Assembly (NCBI GenBank): GCA_031275515.1
Contig: JAISOQ010000192.1
Coordinates: 1-9,039 of the forward strand
Length of the DNA stretch: 9,039 bases
Direction of reading: 5' to 3'
Source: Treponema sp.
GTDB lineage: Bacteria > Spirochaetota > Spirochaetia > Treponematales > Breznakiellaceae
The notes beneath the pieces were generated by a model, which was given only the letters and a program-made list of their open reading frames with translations, searched no databases and was not told where the DNA came from. Below, one piece after another: positions 1 through 6,936 of the stretch (position 1 is its first letter; each line of letters starts with the position of its first letter). A program made the translations under genes and the position numbers.

Positions 1-29
1 AATTGCTTTTTTGTCAGAATTCTATTCAT
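1..29 (-). CDS. Start of a leftward gene, cut by the window edge
   Basis: Nine codons are visible, reading MNRILTKKQ, and the frame runs off the left edge. The ATG is preceded by a purine-rich ribosome binding site (GAGGAGAGAGGA) whose last GAGGA lies 6 bases before the start, and a good promoter lies about 95 bases further upstream. The start therefore looks real. Nine residues are too few to name the protein. The N-terminus is reminiscent of ferredoxin-NADP reductase-like subunits (NfnA/SudB type) that begin with MN-I-KK, but this is only a guess. Confidence 0.5.
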
Positions 30-123
30 GCGCTTTCCTCTCTCCTCTGTGATGGTATCTCTGTATAAAAAAGCCTGGTTTATCAAGCTATATACGAAAA
101 ATAACGCTAACCCCTAAAGCCCC

Positions 124-152
124 ATTTTAACCTACTATATTGAAAAAATCAA
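124..152 (-). promoter_or_regulatory. Sigma-70-type promoter for the leftward gene at the left edge
   Basis: On the minus strand a -35 box TTGATT (147-152) is followed after exactly 17 bases by a -10 box TAAAAT (124-129), four and five matches out of six to the consensus. Transcription would start near 117, giving a leader of about 88 bases ahead of the ATG at 29. The spacing, the AT-rich setting and the downstream start codon with ribosome binding site support each other. Confidence 0.55.
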
Positions 153-265
153 AGGCGGATTAATACGCGCTGGGACAGTGTTAGTTACTTTTTTATCCTC
201 AGATGACATAAATCATAGGAGGTCCGGGAATTAACGCTGATTTTCACGAATTATTCGGATACATT

Positions 266-303
266 AGAGCCTGTCCCAAAACTGAAGTTTTGGGACAGGC
301 TCT
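266..303. repeat. Perfect 18-bp palindrome, related to the repeat near hisG
   Basis: The left arm (266-283, AGAGCCTGTCCCAAAACT) and the right arm (286-303) are exact reverse complements separated by two bases. The arm matches the arm of the inverted repeat at 7585-7686 at 15 of 17 positions (GAGCCTGTCCCAAAACT against GAGGCTGTTCCAAAACT). Neither side carries a run of T, so it is a poor terminator. It looks like two abutting ends of a mobile or MITE-like element, or the collapsed remnant of one. Confidence 0.65.
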
Positions 304-372
304 CTGTTATATCAATAAACCCTATTGGTGCAAGGTTGTGCGCTGCTTAGGGCATCGGCGTTTACTTTTCCA

Positions 373-396
373 CAGGCAAGAAAGACATGATATAAT
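373..396 (+). promoter_or_regulatory. Promoter with consensus -10 (TATAAT) ahead of a small ORF
   Basis: A perfect TATAAT lies at 391-396. The best -35 candidate is a weak TTTCCA centred near 370, about 18 bases upstream. The predicted start near 402 lies about 24 bases before the ATG at 426, which has a strong ribosome binding site. The -10 box and its neighbourhood are good; the -35 is poor. Confidence 0.4.
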
Positions 397-425
397 AAGT
401 CATCACAATTTCGTGGAGGGGAAAG

Positions 426-536
426 ATGGGGATGATAAGCATACGCGAACTGACGCAGATCATAGATTATCTGGAACAGATAAACGATACGGGGGAGCGG
501 GTTTCATGTGGTGACGGCGTGGATAGAGGGGAGTAA
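426..536 (+). CDS. Small hypothetical protein, 36 residues
   Basis: The product begins MGMISIRELTQIIDYLEQ and ends at TAA (534-536). The start has a strong ribosome binding site, GGAGGGG, about 5 bases before the ATG, and lies just downstream of a perfect TATAAT box. The N-terminal part is predicted by eye to form an amphipathic helix (IRELTQIIDYLEQI). I recognise no family. It may be a genuine small protein, or the surviving 5' end of a gene broken by rearrangement: after the stop, another frame (about 537-646) stays open for about 35 codons with protein-like composition, which would fit a frameshifted continuation. A real start is more likely than not; a functional product is uncertain. Confidence 0.35.
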   Translation: MGMISIRELTQIIDYLEQINDTGERVSCGDGVDRGE

Positions 537-627
537 GGATTGACGCTTGGGCAGGGGGGGAAATAACCGCCGGCAGAGGCATCGGATACGGCGAGGTTTT
601 CGGCAGACCTGTTATTTCTCGAAGAAA

Positions 628-843
628 CTATTCAACCGCCTGAAAGCGTTTGAGATGGTTTTCTTTTACATCAATTATGGCTTCGTTATGAGACTTATCA
701 TATACTTTGTGGATCACTTCCCGAGATTTTTTGCCTTATGAACCTGCCGTTTTCTCCATGAAAACCGGCTTGCTTTTCTCCGCCTCATCTGGGGACATGA
801 ACCGGATGGCTGAAACTTTGAATTCCTGAGCCCCATGTCGCAT
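628..843 (-). pseudogene. Possible gene remnant, two in-frame halves split by a stop
   Basis: Reading leftward, an ATG at 843 (preceded by GAAGG four bases away) opens 35 codons to a TAA at 736-738. The same frame then continues for another 35 codons to a TAG at 628-630. The two halves have hydrophilic, protein-like composition (for example RFMSPDEAEKSKPVF and HNEAIIDVKENHLKRFQ). It begins 22 bases after the radical SAM stop on the same strand, so it could be co-transcribed. I recognise no family. Either the first half alone is a small protein, or the whole is a broken gene with an internal stop. Confidence 0.3.
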
Positions 844-865
844 AACGCCTTCATAGATTCAGGGA

Positions 866-1711
866 TTAGGGGAATACTTCGATGGGGATAGACGTTCCTA
901 TGGCTGCCCGCAGCGCCGCCGCCCGCTTCTCCAGAACCGCTTGGGGGAGCGCTTCCGCCAGGGGGTCTTCCGGAGCGGGCCGGGCTTTGCCGTAGATCTG
1001 CACTGCCTGGACGCCGGGTCCCCGGCCTGGACCGCTGCCGCCGCTTCCGGCCAGTTCCGCCGCAAGACGGACCCAGGCCGCTTCTTCCTCCGCCGGCGGC
1101 TCCCGGCCTTGTACGGCGCAGATCATGGTTTGCAGGGTCACCGGCGCAAGGGGTACAAATTTTCGGATGCTTCCGATAAGCGCGTCAAAAGGTATGGCGG
1201 ACCGGTCTATCGCTTCGTACCAGGCCGGACTGCCGGCGTCCAGCTTGAGCCAGATGTCCAGCTTCATAGCCCCCAATGCGGCTTCCTTCATCAAGGCGAA
1301 AGTTTTGTCATTCAAAAGCCCCGTGCCATTGGTGATGATCACCAGGGCCGCTTCCGGGACAAAACGCTCTCTGATCCGCCCCGCCGCTTCCAGGGCCTCC
1401 CGGAAATCCGGGGACAGGGAAGGTTCCCCGTTCCCCGAAAAACAGATGTCCCGCAGGGGAATTCCCCGTTCCGCCGCTTCCGCCAGGATGCCCCTAAGGG
1501 CTTCTTCCATAACCGGAAGGGAAAACCGCAGATCCGTCTGAAAGGGAAACACTTCGCAGTAGGGACAGTCGAAAGAACAGACCTTGCGGTCCGGGAAAAG
1601 GTTGATCCCTACAGAGAGACCTTTGGAACGCCGGGAATAGACGGGATAAACAACAGCCCCGGCTTCCCTGCCGCGGTGATTCTCAACCGGCCCCGGACTG
1701 AATTCCTTCAT
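866..1711 (-). CDS. Radical SAM protein, last gene of the his operon
   Basis: This 281-residue protein has the radical SAM iron-sulfur signature CxxxCxxC at residues 45-52 (Cys45, Cys49, Cys52; CSFDCPYC), preceded by GLSVGINLFP and followed by SGNGEPSL at 92-99, which fits the SAM-binding GGE-type motif. LVIITNGTGLL and KLDAGSPAWYEAIDR follow. This layout resembles the COG0731-like iron-sulfur oxidoreductases related to the TYW1 wyosine enzymes; the substrate is unknown. The C-terminal part has a Gly/Pro-rich stretch (about residues 219-233), probably a linker. The ATG overlaps the hisD stop as ATGA, so translation is coupled to hisD. No known histidine step needs a radical SAM enzyme, so this gene may ride along or modify something linked to histidine or tRNA. 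The family call is good; the function is unknown. Confidence 0.8.
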   Translation of the reverse strand: MKEFSPGPVENHRGREAGAVVYPVYSRRSKGLSVGINLFPDRKVCSFDCPYCEVFPFQTDLRFSLPVMEEALRGILAEAAERGIPLRDICFSGNGEPSLSPDFREALEAAGRIRERFVPEAALVIITNGTGLLNDKTFALMKEAALGAMKLDIWLKLDAGSPAWYEAIDRSAIPFDALIGSIRKFVPLAPVTLQTMICAVQGREPPAEEEAAWVRLAAELAGSGGSGPGRGPGVQAVQIYGKARPAPEDPLAEALPQAVLEKRAAALRAAIGTSIPIEVFP

Positions 1712-3021
1712 GTAAGCTGAACTCTTGCCGCCGCCGCCGCCGCATGGCCGGCAAGCCCTTCCGCCGCGGCTATCCGTTCCGCCGCAAGCCGGGCCGCATC
1801 AAAGCCGGGACCGGGGCCGCAGCGCAGGCTCGTTGGGGTCTTGAGGAAGTGGCGCACCGAAAGACCGGCGGAAAACCGGGCGCTCCCGGAAGTGGGCAGG
1901 GTGTGGTTGATCCCCGCCGAATAATCCCCCAGGACCTCCGCCGCCCGGCTTCCCACAAAGAGGGAACCGTAGTTCCTAAGAAGGGGAATCCATGAATCCG
2001 GAGCCTCTACCTGGAGTTCCAGATGTTCCGGGGCTATGACGTTGGCGATACGCGCCGCTTCTTCTCTGGACGTGCAAATGACGATAAGCCCCCCCGCATC
2101 CAGGGAAGCCCGGGCCGCAGCGGCGGTTGGCAGGACGGCAAGCTGCTTTTCCACCGCCGCCGCGATCCGTCCGGCCATGTCCCGGCTGGGAAAAAGGGCC
2201 CGCGCCCGGGCGTCCGGGTCATGTTCCGCCTGGGCCAGAAGGTCCGCCGCGATGAGGTCTTCGGGAGCGGCTTCCAGACCGGGGTCCTGGCCATCGGCGA
2301 TGATCAGCACGTCTGTAGGACCGGCGATAAAGTCTATGCCTACTTCTCCAAAGAGGAGACCTTTGGCGGCGGCCACATATTTGTTACCCGGCCCGGCTAT
2401 CACGTCAACACGGGGGATAGTCCCCGCGCCCAGGGCCAAAGCCGCTACTGCCTGAGCGCCCCCCAGGGCAAAAATACGCCGCGCCCCCGCAAGATACGCG
2501 GCGGCCAGGATGCGCCGGTCCGGGAGGCCCTCCGCTCCAGGCGGGGAAGCCAGGATTACTTCCCCCACCCCGGCGGCTAGGGCGGGGATAATTCCCATGA
2601 GTACCGATGAAACCAGAGGGAAGCGTCCGCCGGGGGCGTAGATCCCGGCCCGCTCCACCGGGATGACCCGCTGGCCGGTAAAAAGGCCGGGGGCTATCTC
2701 GAACTCAAAGTCAATAAACTGGGCCCGCTGGCGTTCGGCAAATTCCCTGATGTTCCGGGCGGCAAATTCCAGCGACTCGGCGAGTTCCGGCTCATTATCC
2801 TTCAATACCCGGTAAGCGGCCTCGGCGGTTTCCAGGGGTACTTCGGGGTTTTCCGGGGCGCTCCGGTCAAACCGGGCGGCGAATTCCCGTACTGCCGCGC
2901 CGCCCCTTTGCCGTACCCCGGCGATAACTTCCCTGACCGCGGCGATAACCGCCTCGTCTTCCTCCTGCATCCTCACAGTCCGCCAATATGCGTCAAATTC
3001 GGCGCTGTCGATAATCTTCAC
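1708..3021 (-). CDS. hisD: Histidinol dehydrogenase
   Basis: The enzyme oxidises L-histidinol in two NAD-dependent steps to L-histidine, the last reaction of the pathway, in the cytoplasm. The 437-residue length is normal. Zinc and catalytic residues are all visible: Gln264 and His267 (LLAQAEHD), Glu332 and His333 (APEHLEL), Asp366 (GDYSAGINHTLPT) and His426 near the C-terminus. The nucleotide-binding side shows GIYAPGG (126-132) and AGPGNKYVAAAK (209-220). The GPTDVL at 234-239 replaces the more usual GPSEVL, a conservative variant. Translation starts at GTG (3019-3021), which overlaps the hisC stop as GTGA; AGAGG lies 5 bases upstream. The stop overlaps the next ATG. Identification is secure. 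Confidence 0.97.
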   Translation of the reverse strand: MKIIDSAEFDAYWRTVRMQEEDEAVIAAVREVIAGVRQRGGAAVREFAARFDRSAPENPEVPLETAEAAYRVLKDNEPELAESLEFAARNIREFAERQRAQFIDFEFEIAPGLFTGQRVIPVERAGIYAPGGRFPLVSSVLMGIIPALAAGVGEVILASPPGAEGLPDRRILAAAYLAGARRIFALGGAQAVAALALGAGTIPRVDVIAGPGNKYVAAAKGLLFGEVGIDFIAGPTDVLIIADGQDPGLEAAPEDLIAADLLAQAEHDPDARARALFPSRDMAGRIAAAVEKQLAVLPTAAAARASLDAGGLIVICTSREEAARIANVIAPEHLELQVEAPDSWIPLLRNYGSLFVGSRAAEVLGDYSAGINHTLPTSGSARFSAGLSVRHFLKTPTSLRCGPGPGFDAARLAAERIAAAEGLAGHAAAAAARVQLT

Positions 3022-4136
3022 CTTTGCCTCTTTTTGCCCCGTAATAAAAGCATACTCTTACAGGCTTCCAGGAAACCGGCCATCTCGTCATCGGTTCCTA
3101 TAGTCACCCGCAGAAAATCGGAAATCCCCGGTTTGTTGAAATGCCGTACCAGAATGCCCCGTTCCCGCAGGCCGGTAAAGAGTTCCGCCCCGGATTTACC
3201 GGGATACCGGGTAAAAACGAAATTCGCCTGGGAGGGCAGCGTCTCAAACCCCAGGGCCGCAAGAGAGGCAATCGTCCGCTCCCGGGTGGCGATTATCCGG
3301 CGGAGGATTTCGCCGTAATAGGCGGCGTCGGACAGGGCGGCGACGGCCCCGGCCTGGGCAAGACGATCCAGGGGGTAGGAATTAAAAGAATCCCTCACCC
3401 GGCGCAGCCCTTCGATTAGTTCCTCCCGGCCCAGGACAAAACCCACCCGCAGGCCCGCTAAAGCCCCCATCTTGGACAGGGTATGTACCGTAAGGAGATT
3501 CGGGTGGCTTTCTATATAGGGCGCGGCGGAAGCGGCTCCCAAGAAAGCGCCGCCGGTAAAAGCGCCGTAGGCTTCGTCAACCGCCACTACCCGGCCCGCC
3601 CCGGCCTGGTATTCCGCGATACGAAGTATCCCGGCGGTTTCCAGGACCATCCCCGTAGGGGCGTTGGGATTGGCCAGCACAACTCCCCCGGCGGGAACCA
3701 GGTAGTCTTCGGGATTAACGGAAAAATCTTTCCCCACAGGGACGGTACGGAAGGGGACCCTCCAGAGGCCGGCATAGACGGGATAAAAACTATAGGTGAT
3801 GTCTGGAAACAGGACGGGAAGCGCGGCGGAAGTTCCGGCTTCAAAAAACGCGGCAAACACAAAGGCCAGAGTCTCGTCAGAACCGTTTCCCGCAAAGACC
3901 TGTTCCGGCTTAACCTGGTAAGCGGCGGCTATGGCTTCCCGCAGTTCCCGGCTTTCCGGGTCCGGGTAGAGCCTGAGCTTCTCCCCTGCGGCTTTTTGCA
4001 GGGCTTCCAATACCAGAGGCGAAGGGGGATAGGGATTCTCGTTGGTATTGAGCTTGATAAAGACCCCGTCTTTGGGTTGTTCGCCGGGAACATAGGGACT
4101 CAGGGCCCTGACCCGCCCGTTCCAGTAAACACTCAT
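3018..4136 (-). CDS. hisC: Histidinol-phosphate aminotransferase
   Basis: This PLP enzyme transfers the amino group of glutamate to imidazole acetol phosphate, giving histidinol phosphate. At 372 residues it has the usual length of fold-type I aminotransferases. The PLP lysine is Lys222 (HTLSKMGALAGLRVGF), with Asp187 (VDEAY), the ANPNAPTG loop at 155-162, Arg230 and the N-terminal substrate motif LNTNENPYPPS (29-39). The C-terminal FLRVTIGT is also typical of the family. The ATG overlaps the stop of the upstream hisA-hisIE gene as ATGA, with AGGGGAG three bases before it. The family also includes aromatic and other acyl-phosphate-like aminotransferases, but the operon settles the role. Confidence 0.96.
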   Translation of the reverse strand: MSVYWNGRVRALSPYVPGEQPKDGVFIKLNTNENPYPPSPLVLEALQKAAGEKLRLYPDPESRELREAIAAAYQVKPEQVFAGNGSDETLAFVFAAFFEAGTSAALPVLFPDITYSFYPVYAGLWRVPFRTVPVGKDFSVNPEDYLVPAGGVVLANPNAPTGMVLETAGILRIAEYQAGAGRVVAVDEAYGAFTGGAFLGAASAAPYIESHPNLLTVHTLSKMGALAGLRVGFVLGREELIEGLRRVRDSFNSYPLDRLAQAGAVAALSDAAYYGEILRRIIATRERTIASLAALGFETLPSQANFVFTRYPGKSGAELFTGLRERGILVRHFNKPGISDFLRVTIGTDDEMAGFLEACKSMLLLRGKKRQR

Positions 4137-5452
4137 AAACTCCCCTGCTTCTTGTGCCGACGGTCAAGCTCATCCAGAACCTCCGCCGCCGTAACCCCTT
4201 CACGGGTCATAAGAACAGTAAGGAAATAGAAAAGATCCGCGGCTTCCCAGACCACCTCTTCGTGGATTTTGGCGGCGCAGACTTCTTCTGCTTCTTCCAT
4301 AATCTTTTCCCGGACCAGGGCATCGTCCAGAGTGGCGGTATATGATCCGGGGATGGGATGCTCAAACCGCTCCGCGATTATGCTTTGAAGGAATTCCCAG
4401 GTGTAGCGCCGTTCACCGGTGAAGCACGACCAGGCCCCGGTGTGACAGACAGGACCGGCGGGTTCTGCCACCGCAAGAAGGGCGTCCCGGTCACAGTCCG
4501 CCCGGAGGCGCAGGAGGCGCAGGGTGTTGCGCGAGGTTTCCCCCTTCATCCAGAGGCGGTTCCGGGTGCGGCTGTGAAAGCAGAGGTTCCCCCGGGAGAA
4601 GGTTTCCGCAAGGGCTTCGGGGCTGGTGAAGCCGGTCATCAGAACCTGGCCGTCGGGGGACTGGGCGATAACCGGAAGCAGCGGGACGCCCGTTCCCTGG
4701 GGCAAGCCTTTCTTCCAGTTCAGGGAACGGATGAAGGCATCGGCCAGGGCGATTTTTCCGGTATAGAGGGCCATGCCGAGTTGGACATCGCAGCCCAGGG
4801 CGGCTATGGCTTCGATTTCTTCCGGGGTAGATACGCCGCCTGCCACGGTAATGGCGCAGGAGACCCTTTCCCTAAGCTGCTTTACCCGGTCCATATCTAT
4901 GCCCGTCATGGTTCCTTCCCGCTCAACGCAGGTAAAGAGAAGTTCCCCCGCAAAAGGCTCCACCTCCTGGGCAGTCTCCAAAAGGTCCAGTCCCGTAGGC
5001 GTTTTCCATCCGTCCAGGACGATTTCACCGTTCCGGGCATCTACCGCCACGATCACCCGTTCCCGGCCTATCTTCTTTACTATAGATTCGAGGAAGGCGA
5101 TGTTCACCAGGAATTCCCCCCCCTCCTTGCCGGCGCCTTTCTTCCGGGAATCCCGCAAGGCGGCGGACCCGATGATGACTTTCCGGGCTCCCAGGCTCAC
5201 AAGTTCCTTGGCCCGTTCTGCGGTCCTGATTCCCCCTCCGACCCGGCATTCGGCAATACGAATTAGGGGTTTTATAAGTTCGAAGTTGCTCCCCTTGCCC
5301 ATTGCCGCATCCAGATCGATGATCGCCGTTTCTCCGTAACGGTTAAATTCTTCGGCTAGTTCTCTGGGATTGTCCTGTTGAAGCGCCAGTTCCGAACCTT
5401 GTCTGAGCTGGACAACTTTTCCGTTTTGTATATCTATAGAAGCGATTACCAT
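4133..5452 (-). CDS. hisA-hisIE: Fused HisA-HisI-HisE: ProFAR isomerase, PR-AMP cyclohydrolase, PR-ATP pyrophosphatase
   Basis: One 439-residue chain carries three steps. Residues 1-245 are a HisA TIM barrel (ProFAR isomerase) with catalytic Asp7 (SIDIQNGKVV) and Asp138 (VAVDARNGE), VGGGIRT at 71-77 and AGGVSTPEE. Residues about 252-345 are HisI, with WMKGETSRN (canonical GETSGN) and zinc-type ligands Cys320 (ADCDRDALL), Cys336 (CHTGAWSC) and Cys343. Residues about 355-435 are HisE, with EEAEEV and VVWEAADLFYFL. All catalytic motifs look intact, so the fusion should be active in steps 2, 3 and 4. The HisA part has an extra Lys/Gly-rich stretch near residues 102-115. I prefer the ATG at 5450-5452: the alternative TTG three codons upstream lies 1 base from the ribosome binding site AAGGAG, whereas the ATG has about 10 bases. 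It overlaps the hisF end by 7 bases. Confidence 0.93.
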   Translation of the reverse strand: MVIASIDIQNGKVVQLRQGSELALQQDNPRELAEEFNRYGETAIIDLDAAMGKGSNFELIKPLIRIAECRVGGGIRTAERAKELVSLGARKVIIGSAALRDSRKKGAGKEGGEFLVNIAFLESIVKKIGRERVIVAVDARNGEIVLDGWKTPTGLDLLETAQEVEPFAGELLFTCVEREGTMTGIDMDRVKQLRERVSCAITVAGGVSTPEEIEAIAALGCDVQLGMALYTGKIALADAFIRSLNWKKGLPQGTGVPLLPVIAQSPDGQVLMTGFTSPEALAETFSRGNLCFHSRTRNRLWMKGETSRNTLRLLRLRADCDRDALLAVAEPAGPVCHTGAWSCFTGERRYTWEFLQSIIAERFEHPIPGSYTATLDDALVREKIMEEAEEVCAAKIHEEVVWEAADLFYFLTVLMTREGVTAAEVLDELDRRHKKQGSL

Positions 5453-6273
5453 CTTACGCAAACTCCTTGTGATTCGACATATCTTTTGATCTCCGGGATG
5501 GTGGTCTTTCCAAAATGTAACATGGAGGCCACCAATGCGGCATCCGCTCCTCCGGCGGATGCATCTTGGGCGTCCGCCGAAAGAATGGATGCCTCCCCGT
5601 CCTTAAAAGGCAGCAAGACCCGGGCGATCTGTTCCAGGTCTCCCGCGCCGCCGGAAGCGATGACCGGGACCGGCACGGCGTTCAGGATACAACCGGTAAG
5701 CTGAAGATCATAGCCGCCGCCTGTACCGTCGGCGTCTATGGAGTTAAGGAGGATTTCTCCGGCTCCCAGTTCCACGGCTCTAACGGCCCATTCTATGGCG
5801 TCTATCCCGGTATCCTCCCGTCCGCCGTGAGAATAGGCGTGCCAGACTGGCCGTCCCTGGCCGTCCTGCCCTGTCCGCTTGGCGTCTATGGAGAGGACCA
5901 CGCACTGGCTGCCATAGGCAAGGGCCATATCCGAAAGAAGGGAAGGATTTTGCAGGGCGGAGGTGCAGACCGAAACCTTATCGGCCCCGGCGTTCATTGC
6001 ATCCTTCATGTCCGCCGCAGTGCGTATGCCCCCGCCGACGCACAGGGGGATAAAAACCTCCGCCGCCACCCGGCTCACCACATCCAGGAGGGTCGCCCGG
6101 CTCTTGTAGGAAGCGCCTATGTCCAGGAAGGTAAGCTCGTCCGCCCCTTCATCGTTATACCGCCGGGCCAATTCCACCGGGTCTCCGGCGTCCGTGAGCC
6201 CTTTGAATTTGATCCCTTTTACCACCCGTCCGTCGTCAACGTCCAGGCAGGGGATGATCCGTTTTGCCTGCAT
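5446..6273 (-). CDS. hisF: Imidazole glycerol phosphate synthase, cyclase subunit
   Basis: HisF takes PRFAR and the ammonia made by HisH and yields imidazole glycerol phosphate plus AICAR. Its (beta-alpha)8 barrel shows the catalytic Asp11 (CLDVDDGRVVKG) and Asp130 (VVLSIDAKR), FLDIGAS (49-55), VGGGIRT and the phosphate-binding IASGGAG (205-211). The length of 275 residues exceeds the usual 250-258. The excess is an insertion of about 20 residues at roughly 220-241, between the helix after IASGGAG and the strand AGADAALVAS. The ATG has the strong ribosome binding site GGAGGG four bases upstream; the gap to hisH is 12 bases. Identification is secure; the effect of the insertion is unknown. Confidence 0.97.
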   Translation of the reverse strand: MQAKRIIPCLDVDDGRVVKGIKFKGLTDAGDPVELARRYNDEGADELTFLDIGASYKSRATLLDVVSRVAAEVFIPLCVGGGIRTAADMKDAMNAGADKVSVCTSALQNPSLLSDMALAYGSQCVVLSIDAKRTGQDGQGRPVWHAYSHGGREDTGIDAIEWAVRAVELGAGEILLNSIDADGTGGGYDLQLTGCILNAVPVPVIASGGAGDLEQIARVLLPFKDGEASILSADAQDASAGGADAALVASMLHFGKTTIPEIKRYVESQGVCVRW

Positions 6274-6285
6274 AATTCCCTCCGG

Positions 6286-6936
6286 TCAACTCCGCGCCCA
6301 ATTTTCCAGGAGCCTCAAACCAGCGGCGCCGGATTTTTCCGGGTGAAACTGTACGGCGGCCAAGTTTCCTTTTTCCACCGCGGAACAGTAACGAAGGTAA
6401 TACTCCGCTTCGGCCACTCCAGCCCCGTCTTCTTCGCAGGAGACATAATAAGAATGAATATAATAAAAAAACGAAGCCGGCGGGAGGCCCTGGAAAAGCC
6501 GTGAATCTTCCCGGGCTTCGGTACGGTTCCAGCCTATTTGGGGTACTTTGCGGCCAGGAAAACGTTTCACCCTGCCCCGGATCACAGCCAGGCCCCGGAC
6601 GGGCATCCCGTTTACCGGAGGCGCTTCCTCGGAGGACTCGAACAGAACCTGGAGGCCTATGCAGATTCCCAGAAAGGGCCTGTCCGCCTGAATCCAGGCG
6701 CGGATGGCAGGGGCATAGCCCGATTTTTCCAGGGAAGCCATAGTTGTCCCAAAGTGGCCGTCCCCGGGAAAGAGGAGCTTTGCAAAGGGCGAAGTCTCAT
6801 TCCCGGCCAGCTCTTCCGGGTCCCGGACGAACCGGGCAGGGACGCCCAGCCGCGCCAAGGCGTTCATCACCGAGCCGAGGTTACCCGCTCCGTAATCCAG
6901 GACTCCGATAAGGCCCTCCCCGGCACGCCCGCTCAT
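6286..6936 (-). CDS. hisH: Imidazole glycerol phosphate synthase, glutamine amidotransferase subunit
   Basis: HisH hydrolyses glutamine and channels ammonia into HisF. The 216-residue protein is a class I glutamine amidotransferase with the full triad: nucleophile Cys92 (GICIGLQVLFE), His198 and Glu200 (QFHPEKSG). The N-terminal LDYGAGNLGSV and the FYYIHSYYV segment are typical of HisH. Two small departures: PGDGHFG (57-63) where PGVGAFG is usual, and VPQIGWN where VPHMGWN is usual. Neither touches the triad. The ATG overlaps the hisB stop as ATGA, with AAGGGG 8 bases upstream. Together with hisF directly downstream it forms the two-subunit synthase. Confidence 0.97.
   Translation of the reverse strand: MSGRAGEGLIGVLDYGAGNLGSVMNALARLGVPARFVRDPEELAGNETSPFAKLLFPGDGHFGTTMASLEKSGYAPAIRAWIQADRPFLGICIGLQVLFESSEEAPPVNGMPVRGLAVIRGRVKRFPGRKVPQIGWNRTEAREDSRLFQGLPPASFFYYIHSYYVSCEEDGAGVAEAEYYLRYCSAVEKGNLAAVQFHPEKSGAAGLRLLENWARS

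Larger units (their letters stand above)
30..425. other. AT-rich intergenic stretch without a convincing gene
   Basis: This stretch lies between the leftward gene start at 29 and the small ORF at 426. It holds the leftward promoter (124-152), a perfect palindrome (266-303) and a rightward TATAAT promoter (near 391). A strong AGGAGGT at 217-223 is not followed by any open frame. The base composition is clearly lower in GC than the his operon. I see no tRNA, rRNA or conserved protein in it. Confidence 0.5.

Noticed and set aside
290..514. Open frame of 74 codons on the + strand
   Set aside because: It starts inside the palindrome without a ribosome binding site and overlaps the better supported ORF at 426 in another frame.
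941..1720. Long open frame on the + strand (259 codons)
   Set aside because: It lies antisense to the radical SAM gene, whose motifs are clear. Its product is rich in Arg, Gly and Pro without any motif, as expected for a shadow in GC-rich coding DNA.
4358..5266. Open frame of 302 codons on the + strand
   Set aside because: It is the antisense of the hisA-hisIE fusion, and no recognisable domain appears in it.
5566..6504. Open frame of 312 codons on the + strand
   Set aside because: It is antisense to hisF and hisH, both certain from their catalytic motifs, and its composition is not protein-like.
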